Shown piece by piece: positions 42,834 to 52,536 of a stretch of DNA of 64,000 bases. Under the pieces are notes generated by a model. It was not told the DNA's origin. It did no database searches and saw only the letters and a list, made by a program, of their open reading frames with translations. Positions within the stretch are counted from its first letter, which is position 1. The number at the start of each line of letters is the position of its first letter. This DNA comes from Bradyrhizobium arachidis (lineage in GTDB: Bacteria; Pseudomonadota; Alphaproteobacteria; Rhizobiales; Xanthobacteraceae). The stretch spans positions 3,906,001 to 3,970,000 of the forward strand of contig NZ_CP077970.1 of NCBI RefSeq assembly GCF_024758505.1, in the 5' to 3' direction. A program made the translations under genes and the position numbers.

Positions 42834-44218
42834 CCCAAGGTCGATACCGGCTGGCATTCTACGGCGACGATTTCACGGGGTCGACTGACGCTCTTGAGGC
42901 TGTGGCATTCGCCGGGCTGCGTGCGGCCCTGTTTCTACGTCCGCCGACGCCAGACGTCTTGAAGCATTTCGGCGACATCGAGGTCGTCGGCCTCGCCGGG
43001 GTAAGCCGCGGCATGTCTCCCGCGGAGATGACCGAGCGCCTGTCGGGAGATTTCCGGTACCTTGCATCGCTCGGCGCACCGATCGTGCACTACAAGGTGT
43101 GTTCGACCTTTGACAGCTCACCGGAGATCGGCAGCATCGGCCGGGTGATCGAGATCGCGAAGTCGGTGTTCGGCAACGATCCGATCCCGATCGTTGGCGG
43201 AACGCCTTCGCTGCAACGATACTGCCTCTTCGGCAATCTGTTCGCCCGATCCGGGACGGACGGGAATATCTACAGGATCGATCGTCACCCCATCATGAGC
43301 GTTCATCCGGTCACGCCGATGAACGAAAGCGATCTGGCCGTCCATATCGGGCGGCAGGCAGCGCTCAAGATCGAAAAGCTCACGTTGCCCTTCCTTGATC
43401 AGGATTATGCGAGGGCCGCCGACCGGTTCGCAGAACTGACGAAACTCGGGCCCGACGCGATCTTGCTGGATTCCGCGAATGCGTCGCAACTGACGCAGGT
43501 TGGTCGACTGATCGCCGATCGCGCGACGGAGAATCGAAGCGCATTTGTGGTCGGCCCGTCAGGCGTAGAATACGCCTTGATGCAATGGTGGCGCGAGGCC
43601 GGGATCATTCCTCCGCCGTCTAAAACCTACGGTAACCCGTCCCCGGTTGACCAGGTGCTCGCTGTGTCGGGCAGCGCTTCCTCGCTGACGGCCTTGCAGA
43701 TCGAGGCCGCCGTGCGGGCCGGTTTTGCTGAAGTGCCTCTCGATGCAGCAGACTTGCTTGATCCCGACAAGCATGGCGCCGTCGCGACCCAAATCGTCCA
43801 ACGCGCCATTTCTCTTCTCAAGGAAGGGCGCAGCGTCATATTGCACACGGCCCGCGGTCCGAATGATCCGCGGATCGGAAAGATGATTGAGAAGCTCGTC
43901 GGCGGAGGAATGTCTCGCGAACTCGCCAAGCATGAGGGCGGCCGCAATCTCGGCCGGAAGCTCGGACAGCTCGTCAGTGACATCCTCGATGCGGTGCCTT
44001 TGAAGAGATTGTTGTTGTCGGGCGGCGACACGTCGAGCCAGGTCGCGCAGCTGCTGGACATCGACGCCCTCCAAATTGCGGCCCGCGTAAGTCCGGGTGT
44101 TCCTCTTTGCAGAGCCCGAGCGACACGCGGGCGACTGGATGGACTTCAGATAGCCTTTAAAGGCGGTCAACTCGGCGAAGAAGATTTCTTCAAACACGGG
44201 TGGCTGGGCAAAATTTAA
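42830..44218 (+). CDS. DUF1537 acid-sugar kinase (four-carbon acid sugar kinase family)
   Basis: About 462 aa from GTG 42830 (GTGA overlap). The N-terminal domain starts YRLAFYGDDFTGSTDALE, the hallmark of the family. The C-terminal nucleotide-binding domain has LAVSGSASSLTALQIEAA and LLLSGGDTSSQVAQLLD. Members phosphorylate 3-oxo acid sugars, such as oxo-tetronates (OtnK) or 3-oxo-isoapionate (OiaK). Coupling to a RuBisCO-like protein strongly suggests that the kinase product is the latter's substrate. Soluble and cytosolic. Confidence 0.85.
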   Translation: MTQGRYRLAFYGDDFTGSTDALEAVAFAGLRAALFLRPPTPDVLKHFGDIEVVGLAGVSRGMSPAEMTERLSGDFRYLASLGAPIVHYKVCSTFDSSPEIGSIGRVIEIAKSVFGNDPIPIVGGTPSLQRYCLFGNLFARSGTDGNIYRIDRHPIMSVHPVTPMNESDLAVHIGRQAALKIEKLTLPFLDQDYARAADRFAELTKLGPDAILLDSANASQLTQVGRLIADRATENRSAFVVGPSGVEYALMQWWREAGIIPPPSKTYGNPSPVDQVLAVSGSASSLTALQIEAAVRAGFAEVPLDAADLLDPDKHGAVATQIVQRAISLLKEGRSVILHTARGPNDPRIGKMIEKLVGGGMSRELAKHEGGRNLGRKLGQLVSDILDAVPLKRLLLSGGDTSSQVAQLLDIDALQIAARVSPGVPLCRARATRGRLDGLQIAFKGGQLGEEDFFKHGWLGKI

Positions 44219-44242
44219 CAAAAGCGAAACAGGGAGGATGCC

Positions 44243-46180
44243 GTGAGTGTCCCATCGATGCCTTCAGGTGGCGTGGTTGCGCACGATGGTGCGGGCGACG
44301 CTGGTTCACGCGCGGTTCTGGAAGAAGCCATGGAGAACTCAAGCAAGAGCGGCCTGCTCGCGGCTGCAGACGGTGTCGACCGACTGATCGGCCGGCTGCT
44401 TGAGGTTTGCGTCTCCATACTGCTTGCCGCCGAGATACTGCTGCTGTTTGCGGGTGTTCTGGCGCGTTACGTCTTCCTCAAGCCGATCATTTGGTCGGAC
44501 GAACTCGCATCCATGTTGTTTCTCTGGCTCGTGATGCTGGGGTCCGCCATCGCCTTGCGGCGGGGCGAGCACATGCGGATGACGGCCCTATTCGCGTTCG
44601 TATCGCCCCGGATGCGAGCGCAACTCGACGCAATCGCGTTGGCCGCAGCGCTGGGGTTTGTCGTCCTGCTCTTCCCGGCCACGCTCGAATACGCCATCGA
44701 GGAAGCTATTGTCAGAACTCCGGCGATGGACCTCTCCAATGCGTGGCGCGCCACCGCTGCACCCGTTGGCTTCGGGTTGATGGGCATGTTTGCACTGCTT
44801 CGGCTCGTTCGCCTCGCTGACACGAGGCTGATCTTTTCTTCGCTCGGCATCGTCGCGTTTATCGTGGGCGTGTTTTGGTTGCTCCAGCCGATCTTTGGGC
44901 CGCTTGGCAACATCAATCTCGTCATCTTCTTCGTCGTCGTGGTGGCGTGCGCCGTGTTCACCGGAGTGCCGATCGCCTTTTCGTTCGGTTTGGCGACGTT
45001 CGGCTATCTCATGCTCACCACGAGGACACCGCCGCTCATCATCGTGGGCCGCATTGACGAGGGCGTCAGCCATCTGATCCTGCTTTCGGTTCCTCTGTTT
45101 GTCTTCCTCGGCCAGCTCATCGAAATGACGGGCATGGCGCGGGCCATGGTTGCATTCCTTGCCAGCCTGCTGGGCCATGTGCGCGGAGGCCTGTTGTACG
45201 TGCTCGTCGGAGCGATGTACCTCGTCTCCGGCATCTCGGGGTCGAAAGCTGCGGACATGGCGGCGGTCGCGCCTGTCCTCTTCCCGGAAATGAAGCGCCG
45301 CGGCGCCAAGGAGGGAGACCTCGTCGCATTGCTCGCAGCGACGGGCGCCCAGACTGAGACAATTCCCCCAAGTATCGTGCTCATCACGATCGGGTCTGTT
45401 ACCGGTGTCTCGATCGCGGCCTTGTTCACCGGCGGCTTGCTCCCTGGCGTCATCCTGGCGATCACGCTCTGTTGCGTCATCGCGTGGAGGTACCGCAACG
45501 AGGATCGCAGCCTCGCTCGTCGCGCCTCCGCCAAGGAAATCGGCAAGACGTTCTTGATCGCCGTGCCGGCCATCGCACTGCCGTTCGTCATTCGCTCTGC
45601 GGTCATCGAAGGCGTGGCGACCGCGACCGAGGTGTCCACGATCGGGATCGTCTATGCGATTGTCGTCGGCATCCTGTTCTACAGGCAGTTCGACTGGCGG
45701 CGGATCAAGCCCATGCTGGTCGAAACCGCCAGCTTGTCCGGCGCAATTCTGTTCATCATCGGCACCGCGACGTCGATGGCGTGGAGTTTGACGCAATCCG
45801 GATTTTCGCGCTCGCTCGCCGTAGCCATGAAGCAGTTGCCGGGCGGATCGATGAGCTTCATGGCGGTGTCCATCGTGGCCTTCGTCATCTTGGGCAGTGT
45901 GCTCGAGGGCATCCCCGCGATCGTTCTTTTTGGGCCGCTGCTTTTCCCGATCGCTCAAGCGCTCGGAATCGATCTGGTCCACTATTCGATGGTCGTCATA
46001 TTGGCGATGGGCGTCGGTCTGTTCGCGCCGCCCTTCGGCGTTGGCTACTACGCAGCTTGCGCGATCAGTCGCGTGAATCCGGACGCCGGAATGAAGCCCA
46101 TCGTGGGTTACATGGCGGCCCTGTTGATCGGGCTCGTGATCGTGGCGCTCGTTCCTTGGATATCGACCGGATTCCTGTGA
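44243..46180 (+). CDS. TRAP transporter, fused DctQ-DctM membrane subunits
   Basis: 645 aa. About residues 45-195 are a DctQ small subunit with four spans (SDELASMLFLWLVMLGSAIALRRGEHMRM). From about 205 a DctM large subunit follows, with VFTGVPIAFSFGLATFGYL, SGSKAADMAAVAPVL and FAPPFGVGYYAAC. A GTG start has GGAGG 7 nt upstream; the first 45 residues are polar. It imports an organic acid with Na+ and uses the binding protein encoded next. The cargo is presumably the acid sugar handled by the kinase and RuBisCO-like protein. Confidence 0.9.
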   Translation: MSVPSMPSGGVVAHDGAGDAGSRAVLEEAMENSSKSGLLAAADGVDRLIGRLLEVCVSILLAAEILLLFAGVLARYVFLKPIIWSDELASMLFLWLVMLGSAIALRRGEHMRMTALFAFVSPRMRAQLDAIALAAALGFVVLLFPATLEYAIEEAIVRTPAMDLSNAWRATAAPVGFGLMGMFALLRLVRLADTRLIFSSLGIVAFIVGVFWLLQPIFGPLGNINLVIFFVVVVACAVFTGVPIAFSFGLATFGYLMLTTRTPPLIIVGRIDEGVSHLILLSVPLFVFLGQLIEMTGMARAMVAFLASLLGHVRGGLLYVLVGAMYLVSGISGSKAADMAAVAPVLFPEMKRRGAKEGDLVALLAATGAQTETIPPSIVLITIGSVTGVSIAALFTGGLLPGVILAITLCCVIAWRYRNEDRSLARRASAKEIGKTFLIAVPAIALPFVIRSAVIEGVATATEVSTIGIVYAIVVGILFYRQFDWRRIKPMLVETASLSGAILFIIGTATSMAWSLTQSGFSRSLAVAMKQLPGGSMSFMAVSIVAFVILGSVLEGIPAIVLFGPLLFPIAQALGIDLVHYSMVVILAMGVGLFAPPFGVGYYAACAISRVNPDAGMKPIVGYMAALLIGLVIVALVPWISTGFL

Positions 46181-46232
46181 GCGGTGATGCTCAACCACAA
46201 GAGACAAACCAAGTAGAGGATGGAGGAAGCAA

Positions 46233-47261
46233 ATGAAGCGGACTTTCAATCGCAGGACTTTTCTGCAGGGGACCACGGCAGCAGCTCTGGCGACTGGCGT
46301 TGGCCTTCCGATCAAAAGCGCTCAGGCGGCCGCGGAGTTTCGGCTTCGCTGGGGCTTCAATCTCGCCGAGTCGCATCCGATTACGACGCGCGCCAGAGAG
46401 GCGGCTGAACGGGTGCTGACGGAGACGAAAGGGCGGGTGGAAATCAACGTATTTCCCAACAACCAGCTCGGCGGTGACACAGACATGCTGTCGCAACTGC
46501 GCGCCGGCGGACTCGATCTGTTTCTCAATTCCGGGATCAATGTTCTCTCGACGATCGTCCCATCGGCATCGATCTACGGATTGGGGTTCATCTTCCCCGA
46601 CTACGATGCCGTCTGGAAGGCGATGGACGGAGAGCTCGGCGATGCGTTGCGGGTTGCTATCGGAAAAGCGAACCTCGTAACCGTGGGCAAGATGTGGGAC
46701 AACGGATTCCGCAACATCACCACAAGCACGAAGCAGATCAACACCCCCGCCGATCTGAAGGGCGTCAAGATCCGCGTGCCGGTCGGCGCGCTCTGGACGT
46801 CGATGTTCCAGGCCTTTGGCGCCGCGCCGACGACGATCAACTACAGCGAACTATATTCCGCGCTGCAGACCAAGATCGTCGACGGTCAAGAAAATTCACT
46901 GGCAAATATCTTCACGGCGAATCTCTTCGAGGTTCAGAAATACTGTGCCTTGACCGGCCACATGTGGGACGCCTTCTTCTGCGTCGCCAACAAGCGGAAC
47001 TGGGAGGCCATCCCGGAGGATCTCCGCAAGATTATCACGACTGCAATCAACGATGCCGTGACGGCCGAGAGAAAGGACATGGCAACGCTCGCGACATCGC
47101 TGCGCGGCGACCTCTCCAAGAAGGGCCTCATCTTCAATGAGCCTGACGTCGCGGCCTTCCGGGAATCGCTTCGTACTGCGGGATTCTACAAGGAGTGGCG
47201 TGCGAAGTATGGCGAAGAACTGTGGACGACGCTTGAGCGCACCACCGGAAAGCTGACCTGA
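46233..47261 (+). CDS. TRAP transporter binding protein (DctP family)
   Basis: 342 aa with a probable twin-arginine signal (NRRTFLQG near residue 6, then a hydrophobic stretch to SAQAAAEF). The mature protein has the DctP pattern: FNLAESHPITTRAREAAE, VFPNNQLGGDTDMLSQLRAG, and the carboxylate-binding Arg region VKIRVPVGALWTSMFQAFGA, then SALQTKIVDGQENSLANIF. GGAGGAAG precedes the ATG. It delivers the substrate to the fused membrane subunit immediately upstream. Confidence 0.92.
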   Translation: MKRTFNRRTFLQGTTAAALATGVGLPIKSAQAAAEFRLRWGFNLAESHPITTRAREAAERVLTETKGRVEINVFPNNQLGGDTDMLSQLRAGGLDLFLNSGINVLSTIVPSASIYGLGFIFPDYDAVWKAMDGELGDALRVAIGKANLVTVGKMWDNGFRNITTSTKQINTPADLKGVKIRVPVGALWTSMFQAFGAAPTTINYSELYSALQTKIVDGQENSLANIFTANLFEVQKYCALTGHMWDAFFCVANKRNWEAIPEDLRKIITTAINDAVTAERKDMATLATSLRGDLSKKGLIFNEPDVAAFRESLRTAGFYKEWRAKYGEELWTTLERTTGKLT

Positions 47262-47288
47262 AGACGACGAGGCGGGAGTTAGATCGAC

Positions 47289-48074
47289 ATGAGATTGAAC
47301 AACAAGGTGGCGCTCGTCACGGGTGGCGCGCGCGGTATCGGCTTCGCGATCTCGAAGGCATTGGCGCGAGAAGGGGCTCGCATTGTCATCGCGGACCTCA
47401 ACGTTGATGGCGCGAAGGCGTCGGCGGCGATGCTCGAAAACGCAAGCCGGGAACATCTCGGCTTGAAGGTGGATGTGGCGGACCAGGGGTCTGTGACCGT
47501 GTTGTTGGATGAAATCGCCCAGCAGTGCGGCGGACTGGATATTCTGGTCAACAATGCCGGCATCGGCGGCAATACGCCCTTCCTCGACATCAAGCTCGAG
47601 GATTGGCAACGAATGATCTCGATCAATTTGACTGGTGCATTCATTGTCGCGCAAGCGGTTGCGCGCCAGATGGTCAATCAGGGCCGCGGCGGAAAGATCA
47701 TCAACATTGCTTCGCTTTCGGGACAGCGCGGTGGAAACGGACGAGGCGCATATGGCGCGGCCAAAGCCGGGCTGGAGTTGCTCACGAAGGTTATGGCGGT
47801 CGAGCTCGCGCAGCACCGGATCAATGTCAACAACATTGCTCCAGGAGCGATCGAAACCGAGATGGCCAAGACGGCACACGACCCGGCGACGCGGAAAGCC
47901 TATGAATATCTCATCCCAATGAGCCGCTATGGGCTTCCGGAGGAAATTGCCGATGCCGCGGTTTTCCTGTCGTCGGACGAGAGCCGATACGTTCACGGCC
48001 ACACATTGAACGTCGACGGAGGGTTCCGCGAGGCCGGCTTGATGTTCGGGCCTGACAAGACGCCTCCGCGATAG
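47289..48074 (+). CDS. SDR-family oxidoreductase
   Basis: 261 aa, a classical SDR: VTGGARGIGFAISKAL at the N-terminus, NNAGIGG near residue 88, catalytic Ser in IASLSGQRGG, YGAAK near 158 and a C-terminal VHGHTLNVDGGF. Unlike two other SDR genes in this window its catalytic residues are complete. It probably oxidises a hydroxyl of the imported acid sugar to supply the oxo acid for the kinase. It is 28 nt downstream of the TRAP binding-protein gene. Confidence 0.9.
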   Translation: MRLNNKVALVTGGARGIGFAISKALAREGARIVIADLNVDGAKASAAMLENASREHLGLKVDVADQGSVTVLLDEIAQQCGGLDILVNNAGIGGNTPFLDIKLEDWQRMISINLTGAFIVAQAVARQMVNQGRGGKIINIASLSGQRGGNGRGAYGAAKAGLELLTKVMAVELAQHRINVNNIAPGAIETEMAKTAHDPATRKAYEYLIPMSRYGLPEEIADAAVFLSSDESRYVHGHTLNVDGGFREAGLMFGPDKTPPR

Positions 48075-48148
48075 CCGGAGATTGACGCACCTTGAGGAGC
48101 CGCTTCGTCCGGGAGCGGTCCTGATTTGCCGATGGAGAGATTACTGAC

Positions 48149-49564
48149 GTGCGCCGAAACCGCCGAGCAAAGATCGTAGCAACCGTTGGACCGGCATGCT
48201 GCGAACCAGAGATGCTTCGAAAGTTGTTCGAGGCTGGGGTCGATACGTTTCGGCTCAACTTCAGCCACGGTGCGAAGCAGGACCATGCCAAGGTTCACGC
48301 CGCGATCCGAGCTCTGGAGATCGAGATGGGCAGGCCGATCGGTATTCTGCTCGACCTCCAGGGACCCAAGATTCGTATCGGTACGTTGCGCGAAGGGAGC
48401 CTGACGTTGGTGGCGGGCGAGACCGTCCGGTTCGTTCAGGAAGGCACCGAAGGTGATCGGGATGCGATCCCATTGCCGCATCCGGAGGTGTTTGCGGCGG
48501 CAGCGCCGGGGCACGATCTATTGATCGACGATGGACGGCTGCGAGTTCGCGTCAAATCGCTCGACCGCGAGAGCCTTGAAGCCGAGGTGATCATCGGCGG
48601 AAAGCTTTCCAACCACAAAGGAGTTAACCTGCCGGGCACGATCCTCGATCTGTCGCCACTTACTCCGAAAGACCGTGGAGACCTCGATTTCGGTCTTCGA
48701 CTGGGCGTCGATTGGGTGGCGCTATCGTTCGTGCAGCGGCCGGGAGATCTCATTGAGGCGAGGGGACTGATCGGGGATCGGGCAGGCCTCGTCGCGAAGA
48801 TCGAGAAGCCGGCGGCCCTCGATCGAATTGATGACATCATTAGTCTATCCGACGCGATCATGGTGGCGCGAGGCGATCTTGGCGTCGAGATTCCTCATCA
48901 AGACGTTCCTGGCCGACAAAAGGAATTGGTGCGGGCCTGTCGATTGGCAGTAAAGCCGGTAATCGTGGCCACGCAGATGCTCGATTCCATGGTCGCTTCG
49001 CCGACGCCGACCCGCGCGGAGGCATCGGATGTAGCGACGGCCATCTACGATGGAGCCGACGCGGTAATGCTGTCCGCAGAGTCTGCCGTAGGCCGCTACC
49101 CGCGTGAAGCAGTGGGGATGATGGATAGCATTATCCGCAGCACCGAACGTCACAAGATGTATCGTTCTATCGTCGATGCGTTGCGTCCGGAGGAGGAGCA
49201 GACGGCCCCTCACGCGGTGGCCGCGGCGGCTGCGGGATTAGCATCTGCGATCCATGCCTCTGCGATCGTCGTCTACACATCTGGAGGCACGACCGCAGCT
49301 CGCATTGCCCGTCGCCGTCCGGATGTGCCTGTTCTTGCAGTGACTCCGAGTATGGACACTGCGCGTCGGCTTTGTTTGCTCTGGGGTACGCACAGTGTGT
49401 CGTCAACCGACGTGAACGACTACGAGGAGATGGTGTCTTGGGCCGTCTCTACCGCGGTCGGCGAGCAGTTCGCTGAAAGCATGGACACGGTAGTGATCGT
49501 CGCTGGAATCCCATTCGCGCAGGCCGGTACCACGAACAACATCCGCGTCATGGCGGTGCCTTGA
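48149..49564 (+). CDS. pyk: Pyruvate kinase
   Basis: 471 aa starting at GTG. Family markers run in order: AKIVATVGPACCEPEMLRKL, FRLNFSHG, LLDLQGPKIRIG, the catalytic Lys in KIEKPAALDRID, Mg-binding MVARGDLGVE, and TQMLDSMVASPTPTRAEASDVA with LSAESAVGRYP. The C-terminal allosteric domain is present. It converts PEP and ADP to pyruvate and ATP. As a probable extra copy at the end of a catabolic operon it would drain 3-phosphoglycerate-derived PEP. Confidence 0.93.
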   Translation: MRRNRRAKIVATVGPACCEPEMLRKLFEAGVDTFRLNFSHGAKQDHAKVHAAIRALEIEMGRPIGILLDLQGPKIRIGTLREGSLTLVAGETVRFVQEGTEGDRDAIPLPHPEVFAAAAPGHDLLIDDGRLRVRVKSLDRESLEAEVIIGGKLSNHKGVNLPGTILDLSPLTPKDRGDLDFGLRLGVDWVALSFVQRPGDLIEARGLIGDRAGLVAKIEKPAALDRIDDIISLSDAIMVARGDLGVEIPHQDVPGRQKELVRACRLAVKPVIVATQMLDSMVASPTPTRAEASDVATAIYDGADAVMLSAESAVGRYPREAVGMMDSIIRSTERHKMYRSIVDALRPEEEQTAPHAVAAAAAGLASAIHASAIVVYTSGGTTAARIARRRPDVPVLAVTPSMDTARRLCLLWGTHSVSSTDVNDYEEMVSWAVSTAVGEQFAESMDTVVIVAGIPFAQAGTTNNIRVMAVP

Positions 49565-49875
49565 GTTTCTGTAAGCTTAACTCACATTGCCGTTACAACT
49601 AGTCGTTGGCAATTGTCCACTTTCATCGCGCCTAGTGTCGGCTTCTACGCCTCGCAGACTAAGAGCCATGCCAAGGAAAGGGCGTTGGAAGCTGCCGCGC
49701 TGCTACGGGTCAATTAGGCAAGTGATGCGTGGTCGCTCGCATCTGACTAGCGCATTTGCTCGCTCTCATGGCGGGTAGTCGGGGAACCGAAGGATGTTAC
49801 CTAACCTCAAAACCGCGGATCTGGTCTGGCTGGTGGCACAAGGCCCATTCTGCCGGGCGGAGTGGAGGAAGAGCC
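49565..49875. other. Intergenic region before glcD
   Basis: No gene is supported. Short open frames here have no family features. GGAGGAAG at 49864-49871 serves glcD. Confidence 0.5.
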
Positions 49876-51309
49876 ATGCCGATTGCATTCCCAATACCTG
49901 ACGAGGCCGTGCTCGGCCGCCGCGGTGAAATTCTGACCGGCCTCGGCCAACTCGTTGCCCCGGAGGTGCTCATCATCTCCGAAGATGAGCGCCGCGCCTT
50001 CGAGACCGACGCCCTTACCGCCTATCGGCGCATGCCGCTCGCGGTCGTGCTTCCGTCGACCACCACGGAAGTGTCGACCGTCCTGAAGTTCTGTGCGCAA
50101 AATCAGGTGAAGGTTGTTCCGCGCGGCGCCGGAACGTCGCTCGCGGGCGGTGCGATTCCGCAGGAGGATGCGATCGTTCTCGGCGTATCGAAGATGAACC
50201 GGATCTTGGATGTCAATTTCGAGAACCGGACCGCCCGAGTGCAGGCGGGCGTGACCAACCTTGCTGTGAGCCAGGCAGTTGCGCATGAAGGCTTTTTCTA
50301 TGCGCCCGACCCCTCGAGCCAGCTCGCCTGCACCATCGCCGGCAACATCGGCATGAATTCGGGTGGGGCGCATTGCCTGAAATACGGCGTGACGACGAAC
50401 AATATCCTTGGCGTGACGCTTGTCTTGCTCGACGGAACGATCGTTGAGATCGGCGGAGAGCACCTCGACAGCCCGGGCTACGATCTCCTCGGTCTCATCG
50501 TTGGATCGGAAGGCCAGCTCGGCGTCGTTACCGAAGCGGTCGTGCGGATTCGTCGCGCCGCGGAGGGCGCCAAGCCCGTCTTATTCGGCTTCGATACGAG
50601 CGAAGAAGCGGGGGCCTGTGTCGCGGCAATCATGGGTGCGGGAATCATCCCGGTTGCCATTGAATTCATGGATAAGCAGACGATCGAGATCGTGGAGGGA
50701 TTTGCCAAGGCAGGTTATCCGCTCGACGTCGGCGCTCTTCTGATTATCGAGGTGGAGGGCTCCGACCGTGAGATGGAAGCCATGCTCGCGCGGATCGTCG
50801 GAATCGCGCGGAAGCACAATGTCCGTCACATCAAGGAGAGCCGCTCCGCAACGGAAGCCGCGGCAATTTGGAAGGGACGCAAGTCCGCGTTCGGAGCAAC
50901 GGGGCGCGTTGCCGACTACATCTGCATGGACGGTACGGTGCCGCTTGGTCAGCTGTCGAACGTCTTGAAACGGACAGGCGAGATTGTCGCATCCTACGGC
51001 CTGCGCGTCGCAAATGTATTTCATGCCGGCGACGGCAACATGCATCCGCTGATTCTTTACAATGTTAACGATCCTGCCGAGCAGGCAAAGGCGGAAGCAG
51101 CTGGCGAAGACATCCTGAAATACTGCGTGGAAGTTGGCGGCTGCCTGACCGGCGAACACGGGGTCGGGATCGAGAAACGCGATTTGATGCGCTTCCAGTT
51201 TGAGGAACGCGATCTGCGTCAGCAAATGCGTGTGCGAGCCGTCTTCGATCCTGCATGGTTGCTCAATCCCGCAAAAGTGTTCCCGCTCGACAACCGGTTA
51301 ACGGCGTAG
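49876..51309 (+). CDS. glcD: Glycolate oxidase FAD subunit GlcD
   Basis: 477 aa. The FAD-binding PCMH domain has VVPRGAGTSLAGGAIP, QAGVTNLAVSQAV, PDPSSQLACTIAGNIGMNSGGAHCLKYG and VVTEAVVRIRR. The C-terminal FAD-oxidase domain includes FHAGDGNMHPLILY and GGCLTGEHGVGIEKRD. It oxidises glycolate (or D-lactate-like 2-hydroxy acids) to glyoxylate with GlcE and GlcF at the membrane. ATG 49876 has GGAGGAA 5 nt upstream. glcE follows after 40 nt. Confidence 0.93.
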   Translation: MPIAFPIPDEAVLGRRGEILTGLGQLVAPEVLIISEDERRAFETDALTAYRRMPLAVVLPSTTTEVSTVLKFCAQNQVKVVPRGAGTSLAGGAIPQEDAIVLGVSKMNRILDVNFENRTARVQAGVTNLAVSQAVAHEGFFYAPDPSSQLACTIAGNIGMNSGGAHCLKYGVTTNNILGVTLVLLDGTIVEIGGEHLDSPGYDLLGLIVGSEGQLGVVTEAVVRIRRAAEGAKPVLFGFDTSEEAGACVAAIMGAGIIPVAIEFMDKQTIEIVEGFAKAGYPLDVGALLIIEVEGSDREMEAMLARIVGIARKHNVRHIKESRSATEAAAIWKGRKSAFGATGRVADYICMDGTVPLGQLSNVLKRTGEIVASYGLRVANVFHAGDGNMHPLILYNVNDPAEQAKAEAAGEDILKYCVEVGGCLTGEHGVGIEKRDLMRFQFEERDLRQQMRVRAVFDPAWLLNPAKVFPLDNRLTA

Positions 51310-51349
51310 CTACGCCGTGCGACACCGGCATCGGGAGGGAGTTGTCCAT

Positions 51350-52534
51350 ATGACCCGTCATAATCCAACGTCTGAGGCTGATGCCTGCGCAATCGTTGCA
51401 GAAGCTGCGGCGCAGCGCACTCCACTGGCAATTCAGGGCGGTGGGACGAAGCGCGCGTTCGGCAGGCCGCCGCAGTTCGAGTCGACCCTCTCATCATCGC
51501 TAATGACAAAAGTCACGCTCTATGAGCCAGCAGAATTCGTGATTTCCACCGAGCCTGGCGCCTCTCTCAGCGGGATCGTTCGGCTCCTCGCGGAGCATCG
51601 GCAAGAGCTCGCCTTCGAACCCCTCGACTACCGCCCACTGCTGGGCAGCGACGGTGAACCGACGATCGGAGCGGTCGCCGCAATGAACCTTTCAGGACCG
51701 CGCCGGATCGCTGGCGGGGCAGCCCGCGATAGTTCTCTCGGGGTGCGGTTCGTCAATGGGCGCGGCGAGGCGATCAAGTCCGGCGGTCGTGTGATGAAGA
51801 ACGTGACTGGCCTTGACCTCGTCAAACTCATGATCGGCGCGCATGGCACACTCGGCTTCCTGACCGAAGTCACGTTCAAAGTCGTCCCGAGCGCCCAGCG
51901 TGTAGCAACATTGTGCCTGGTTGGCCTCTCCGACCGAACCGCCATAGCGACGCTGTCGGCGGCACTCGGCTCGCCGTATGATGTCAGTGGTGCAGCGCAC
52001 CTGCCCGCGAAAATCGGTGGCGGCGCGCGCACCTTGATCCGCGTCGAGGGGTTTCCCGATTCGGTCGAATATCGCCTCGGGGAGCTGCGGTCGCTTTTGA
52101 AAGCGTTCGGCACGGCCGAGGTGCTTGCCGATGGCACTGGGAAGGATCTCTGGGTGGCGATCCGCGATGCAACGGTCCTCGCTGAGCCGCGCGATAAGGC
52201 GATCTGGCGCATCTCGACGGCACCCACCAAAGGTCCTGATGTCGCGGCGCTGATTGCTCGGACTATCGATGCGCGGTGGTTCTTTGACTGGGGTGGCGGG
52301 TTGATCTGGCTGGCGTGCTCAACGGCCAGTGCCGCCGGTGCGGCAACGATTCGCGCAGCGATCCGTCAGGCCGGTGGACATGCCACTCTCGTTCGCGCAC
52401 CCGAAGACGTCCGTGCTGCGGTCGATGTATTTGATCCGCCGGTCAAAGCCATCGCGCGGCTTCAGACCGGGCTGAAAGCCTCTCTCGATCCGGCCGGCAT
52501 ATTCAATCCTGGCCGGATGTTTCCCGAGCTGTAA
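51350..52534 (+). CDS. glcE: Glycolate oxidase FAD-binding subunit GlcE
   Basis: About 394 aa. The PCMH-type domain begins with TPLAIQGGGTKRAFGRPP and continues with ISTEPGASLSGIVRLLAEHRQELAFEP, GAVAAMNLSGPRRI and DLVKLMIGAHGTLGFLTEVTFKV. The C-terminal domain is shorter than in GlcD, as usual for GlcE. ATG 51350 follows GAGGGAG; a longer frame from 51317 is less likely. glcF begins 2 nt after the stop. Confidence 0.92.
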   Translation: MTRHNPTSEADACAIVAEAAAQRTPLAIQGGGTKRAFGRPPQFESTLSSSLMTKVTLYEPAEFVISTEPGASLSGIVRLLAEHRQELAFEPLDYRPLLGSDGEPTIGAVAAMNLSGPRRIAGGAARDSSLGVRFVNGRGEAIKSGGRVMKNVTGLDLVKLMIGAHGTLGFLTEVTFKVVPSAQRVATLCLVGLSDRTAIATLSAALGSPYDVSGAAHLPAKIGGGARTLIRVEGFPDSVEYRLGELRSLLKAFGTAEVLADGTGKDLWVAIRDATVLAEPRDKAIWRISTAPTKGPDVAALIARTIDARWFFDWGGGLIWLACSTASAAGAATIRAAIRQAGGHATLVRAPEDVRAAVDVFDPPVKAIARLQTGLKASLDPAGIFNPGRMFPEL

Positions 52535-52536
52535 CG

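Noticed and set aside
44588..46315. A 575-codon minus-strand open frame
   Set aside because: It is antisense to the fused TRAP transporter gene and is a charged, repetitive sequence with no motif.
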